From positions 28,174,139 to 28,238,138 of the forward strand of contig QVOM02000101.1 of NCBI GenBank assembly GCA_003586115.2: 64,000 nucleotides of DNA. Reading direction: 5' to 3'. Source of the DNA: Salvator merianae. Its lineage: Eukaryota > Chordata > Lepidosauria > Squamata > Teiidae. How positions within the stretch are numbered: the first letter of the stretch is position 1; each line of letters opens with the position of its first letter. Below are positions 61,007 through 64,000 of the stretch, one piece after another. The notes under the pieces were generated by a model. The model saw only the letters and a program-made list of their open reading frames with translations, was not told the origin of the DNA and searched no databases. Made by a program: the position numbers and the translations under genes.

Positions 61007-61622
61007 GGTGTTTGCACTTACCTTTGTTGAGAAATGCATGGCTCCATAGTCCTTTTCTGGATCTCATTTGTCTACATGCTGGTGTGGACCGGAGAAGTTC
61101 TGTCTCCTGCTAATATGCTCTGCCTGCACCAGACAGAGCATAATCCAGATTAGGAGGCATCTGATCTGGATTATCGGTGATCTTGACTAAACTGATCCAT
61201 AGGCATATTAGCAGGGGATTTTCCAGATACTGGAAGTGTACAGAGGGCACATGCTTCAAAATTCCAGATTAGGGGGAGACTCATTTCAGCAGTGTGCCTT
61301 ATTGCACCACCAAAATAGATCTCCTGGGAGCTCTGAGGTCAGGAACTTTCATTCCCAGCCATCAGGGCTTATGAAGGCCAGTTCTGAAAGTCATCTGAGC
61401 TTCAGGGCTGTCATAGCAGCTAGACTAGAACAGCCATCACAGTGTGTGTGACATTGGCCCTTTCTGCACTAGGCTTTATTTTGGACTATATCCCAGAATA
61501 GGGACCTGCTATCCACACACTAGTGCTGATTATATCAGGCCCCAAGTGGGACCTGCCATAGTTCATAGTAGCATCCCTATTCCAAGATATAATCTGGAAT
61601 AAGTTCAAGTGCAGAAAGGGCC
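61007..61622. mobile_element. Family B/C element(s), nested or composite
   Basis: Left end GGTGTTTGCACTTACC follows TTAA. Right end AAGTGCAGAAAGGGCC is the inverted shared motif. Inside, 61456-61622 is itself flanked by inverted GGCCCTTTCTGCACT ends and has long imperfect arms built on AATAGGGACC/GGTCCC..., so it may be a younger unit nested at the right end of an older one. The hairpin ATGCTCTGCCTG/CAGACAGAGCATA lies at about 61115-61142. Confidence 0.6.
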
Positions 61623-61759
61623 AATGATCTGGTCCTACTTTCCTTCTTTCCCTCTCTAAGCCACTTAATCATCAAGTGAAGAAATAAGAAGGAGAAAACA
61701 GTGGGAGAAGAGTCTCTTTCCACCCTTCTGTTGTCAGTGCTGTTCCAGTCAAGGGAAGG

Positions 61760-61763
<4 letters not shown>

Positions 61764-61822
<59 letters not shown>
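61764..61822. repeat. (GA)n microsatellite
   Basis: About 29 GA units. Confidence 0.95.
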
Positions 61823-61825
<3 letters not shown>

Positions 61826-62539
61826 TAGGGAGGTTGGAAATGGGTAAAAAGGGTGGTAGCAACAGCTTAGAAGTATGATCAGTAAGTTTGATGTCTTCTA
61901 ATCAAGCATTTGGGTCTTAACCCAGACAGAGAAAAAAGATGGGGTTCTGTTTAAGCATTGTTTTATATCCTGTAAAGAATCTTCTGAAGCTTTAGAATTA
62001 TTTTCTGATCTTCATTACATCTCCAGATAATATTAGGGGGAGAAAAAAGACAAATGTTTCATCTTCTGCTTTTATTTTGGTTGCATGTTTACTGCCTCTC
62101 CTTTATATCAGTGCCTGCTTGTAGCTTTAACTGAGGGTGTTTACAGGAGCAGGTCAAATGAACACTAGTTAGGGAAAAAACAAAACAAACTCCTCCTGGA
62201 TGGATCCTACATTGGATCACCAAGGAAAAGTATGTGTCTCCATGGCCAGCAATTTCATAGCTCACACCTGCTTAAAGCTATGAACTGCCACTACTTAATA
62301 TGCGTCTTTATTTTAAAAGTGAAGGGTTTGCATGTGCCTAGTAGATGTACAGGTGGCAGTGCTAGAAGCTACCAAGTGAGAATGGCACTGTTCAACAGAC
62401 TATTAAGTGCATAAAATTATTGCTCAATGCTAGTGTAGTGATGTTAATACAATTAGTTGCTATTGCAAAAGGGACACTGGGGACCTCTAAATATTGTTGG
62501 GGCATTTCTTTATTTATCCTTAAAATGCTTAACAAAAGG
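61823..62539. other. Unannotated stretch
   Basis: No feature supported. Confidence 0.45.
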
Positions 62540-62700
62540 GTCCAGAGGCTTCCTTTCCACATGATGGACTGATTTAAGGGAGGCCACATCCACTGTTGCT
62601 ACTCTTTGTCCACATTGGATGGAATGTAGCCTGGACTAGGTGACCAAAATGGCTGCCTAGAGCAGGATACCAATAGACTTCTTTGAAAATTTATACTGGT
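62540..62700. mobile_element. Family C fragment
   Basis: Contains CACATTGGATGGAATGTAGC and CCAAAATGGCTGCCTAGAGC with CAGGATACCAATAGAC, nearly the same phrases and order as 59920-59985. Boundaries are not resolved. Confidence 0.55.
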
Positions 62701-62748
62701 GGGTTAGAGACTGGGATAGAACATAGACTCATGATGAAGCGGGCACGC

Positions 62749-63060
62749 TAAGGATGTGCAAAATTAAATTTACATTTGCATCAAAACAAAAATGTGTTTT
62801 TTCACATTTCCAAAACTTCAATCAAATCAAACCAGTCTCCCACTTGTGAAAATGAATGTCTATGTTTCACTGTATATTTGCCCATGAAAAGGGCTTTTTT
62901 TAATTAAGAAATGTCATTTTTCTTTATGAAAAAGTATGAAAACAAATATGAAAACAAACTTTTTTTTTCCCTTCGATTGAACAGTTTGATGGCAAAGCAA
63001 ACAAATAGATTTCCACTTTGACAGGGACACAACCTTGAATTTCATTCATGCACATCTCTA
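62749..63060. mobile_element. Family A hAT-type element, copy A6 (312 bp)
   Basis: Starts TAAGGATGTGCAAAATT and ends TTCATGCACATCTCTA. The flanks agree at only 4 of 8 positions, so the target duplication has decayed or is absent. The AT-rich interior has ATTTGCATCAAAAC and GAAAAAGTATGAAAAC motifs, close to A2 and A5. Confidence 0.68.
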
Positions 63061-63099
63061 GTGCATCACTTCATGCTATGATTAAGTGGGGGTCCCATT

Positions 63100-63200
63100 T
63101 TGGCAGCATACCAAATTGTACCATTGAGATGGCTCTCTCAGAACTCTGTAGGCCAGGAACGTATGCTCCTGAACCATAGTAGAAAGCAGACTCTGGATTG
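63100..63200. mobile_element. Family C fragment
   Basis: CCATTTTGGCAGCATACC followed by GAACTCTGTAGGCCAGGAACG parallels phrases near 61290-61345. Confidence 0.4.
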
Positions 63201-63725
63201 AAGATCTTGCTTGTTATGATTCAGCTATCTAACTTTGCAGGGGGGAAACTACTTCTTTCTTTTTTAGTATATTCTAAAGTTATTAGAAGTGAACATTTTG
63301 TTTAATATAAATGTGCAACTTGTAAAATAAAATTTGCTGATACCAAAAGGATCAAGCTAATTGATTGTACCAAATTGCTGGCCCACATAATGGCTGTTCC
63401 ACTTTCTCTCCCTCTGTCTCTATCTGAAACATATATAACAACCTTACACTATCTCATCACTATGTGTGAAAATGCCTTCTGCATGAAGGAAGCTTAGTAA
63501 CTTCTTTTATAATTCATGAGTGCTTTTTTTGTCTACTATTTTCACTTTTAGCTATAGAAGAAGATAGTAAGGATCAAACCACTGAGCTCGAAAATCAGAA
63601 GGCTTTCTTGGAGTATTATCCCACTGCCCAGTGTAGCTTTTATTAGAACTTCAATTGGTAAAAGAAAAACAAAAATACTACAATGTGATTGATGTTGCAT
63701 AAGCTGAAGCATTTGATAACTGTCA
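63201..63725. other. Unannotated stretch
   Basis: No gene supported. 63540-63600 loosely resembles the box-B side of a tRNA-type SINE but is too diverged to call. Confidence 0.4.
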
Positions 63726-63810
63726 GGAGAAGGAGAAGGAGAAGGAGAAGGAGAAGGAGAAGGAGAAGGAGAAGGAGAAGGAGAAGGAGAAGGAGAAGGA
63801 GAAGGAGAAG
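63726..63810. repeat. (GGAGAA)n hexanucleotide microsatellite
   Basis: About fourteen GGAGAA units. The poly-Leu frame on the minus strand is an artefact. Confidence 0.95.
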
Positions 63811-64000
63811 TTGTTGAAGTTCACAAATAGCAAAAGCTGGATCCAGATATCTCATACCTATTTAGACAATTCATTGGTGGTCTTGAAATGTATTTATAGG
63901 AATATTCAGTATATATTCAGTAAATGAACACCTATTAGCCAGGTAGCATTTGTGAATGCATATCTAGGATCTAAACAGAAGGTATGATTGAAAGGGAGGG
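63811..64000. other. Unannotated window end
   Basis: No feature supported. Confidence 0.5.

Noticed and set aside
63726..63810. CRISPR-like array
   Set aside because: A simple hexanucleotide repeat without spacers; the DNA is vertebrate.
63643..63855. Poly-Leu minus-strand frame as a membrane peptide
   Set aside because: Translation of the GGAGAA microsatellite.

Overview
This is vertebrate, intergenic-looking DNA with no convincing host gene. The mix of repeats is that of a non-avian reptile, most likely a squamate: CR1- and L2-type LINEs, an L1 LINE, a Penelope-like element, hAT, PIF/Harbinger and Tc1/mariner DNA transposons, a tRNA-headed SINE, a possible 5S-rRNA-related SINE, and long GAAA, GGAA, GATA and GA microsatellites. 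The species call is inference from repeat content only. Short open frames elsewhere look like chance or microsatellite translations.

Layout. 0-10 kb: simple repeats, a solo hAT end (to 1331), a full-length 1.13-kb hAT element (4615-5743) inside an older repeat, a decayed Penelope-like reverse transcriptase (7570-8400) and a tRNA-type SINE (8555-8740). 10-20 kb: a CR1 3' portion (10119-10925), a hairpin-rich element (11939-12362), a near-perfect 142-bp palindrome (16649-16790), a short hAT element (17109-17443) and an L1 tail (18430-19115). 20-36 kb: an L1 reverse-transcriptase fragment split by a GAAA/GGAA array (20130-21660), a diverged hAT-like element (24709-25009), further fold-back repeats and long stretches where nothing is recognised. 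36-45.5 kb: a hAT element nested in a fold-back repeat (37108-38309), a 544-bp hAT element with a zigzag of alternating inverted units (41298-41841), another hAT copy (42055-42365), a Tc1 3' end (44030-44612) and a PIF/Harbinger transposase remnant (44905-45335). 48-55.5 kb: the gene-like part of the window. A GC-rich fold-back domain (49986-50760) is followed by a plus-strand spliced gene remnant ending at a poly(A) signal (about 51.2-52.9 kb) and, facing it, the 3' part of a minus-strand hAT transposase (54525-55260). 55.5-64 kb: an L2 3' end (60236-60680), more fold-back elements and a last hAT copy (62749-63060).

Two systems stand out. Family A is a hAT-type non-autonomous family with termini TAGGGATGTGCACGAA. 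Five copies have 8-bp target duplications that match at 7 or 8 positions, although their lengths run from about 0.3 to 1.2 kb. Family B/C is a set of hairpin-rich elements with different interiors but a shared terminal motif close to GGCCTTTCTGCACTT; its superfamily is unresolved, and a PIF/Harbinger origin is possible. The most unusual structure is at 41407-41717, where about 4.5 copies of a ~65-bp unit alternate in orientation.
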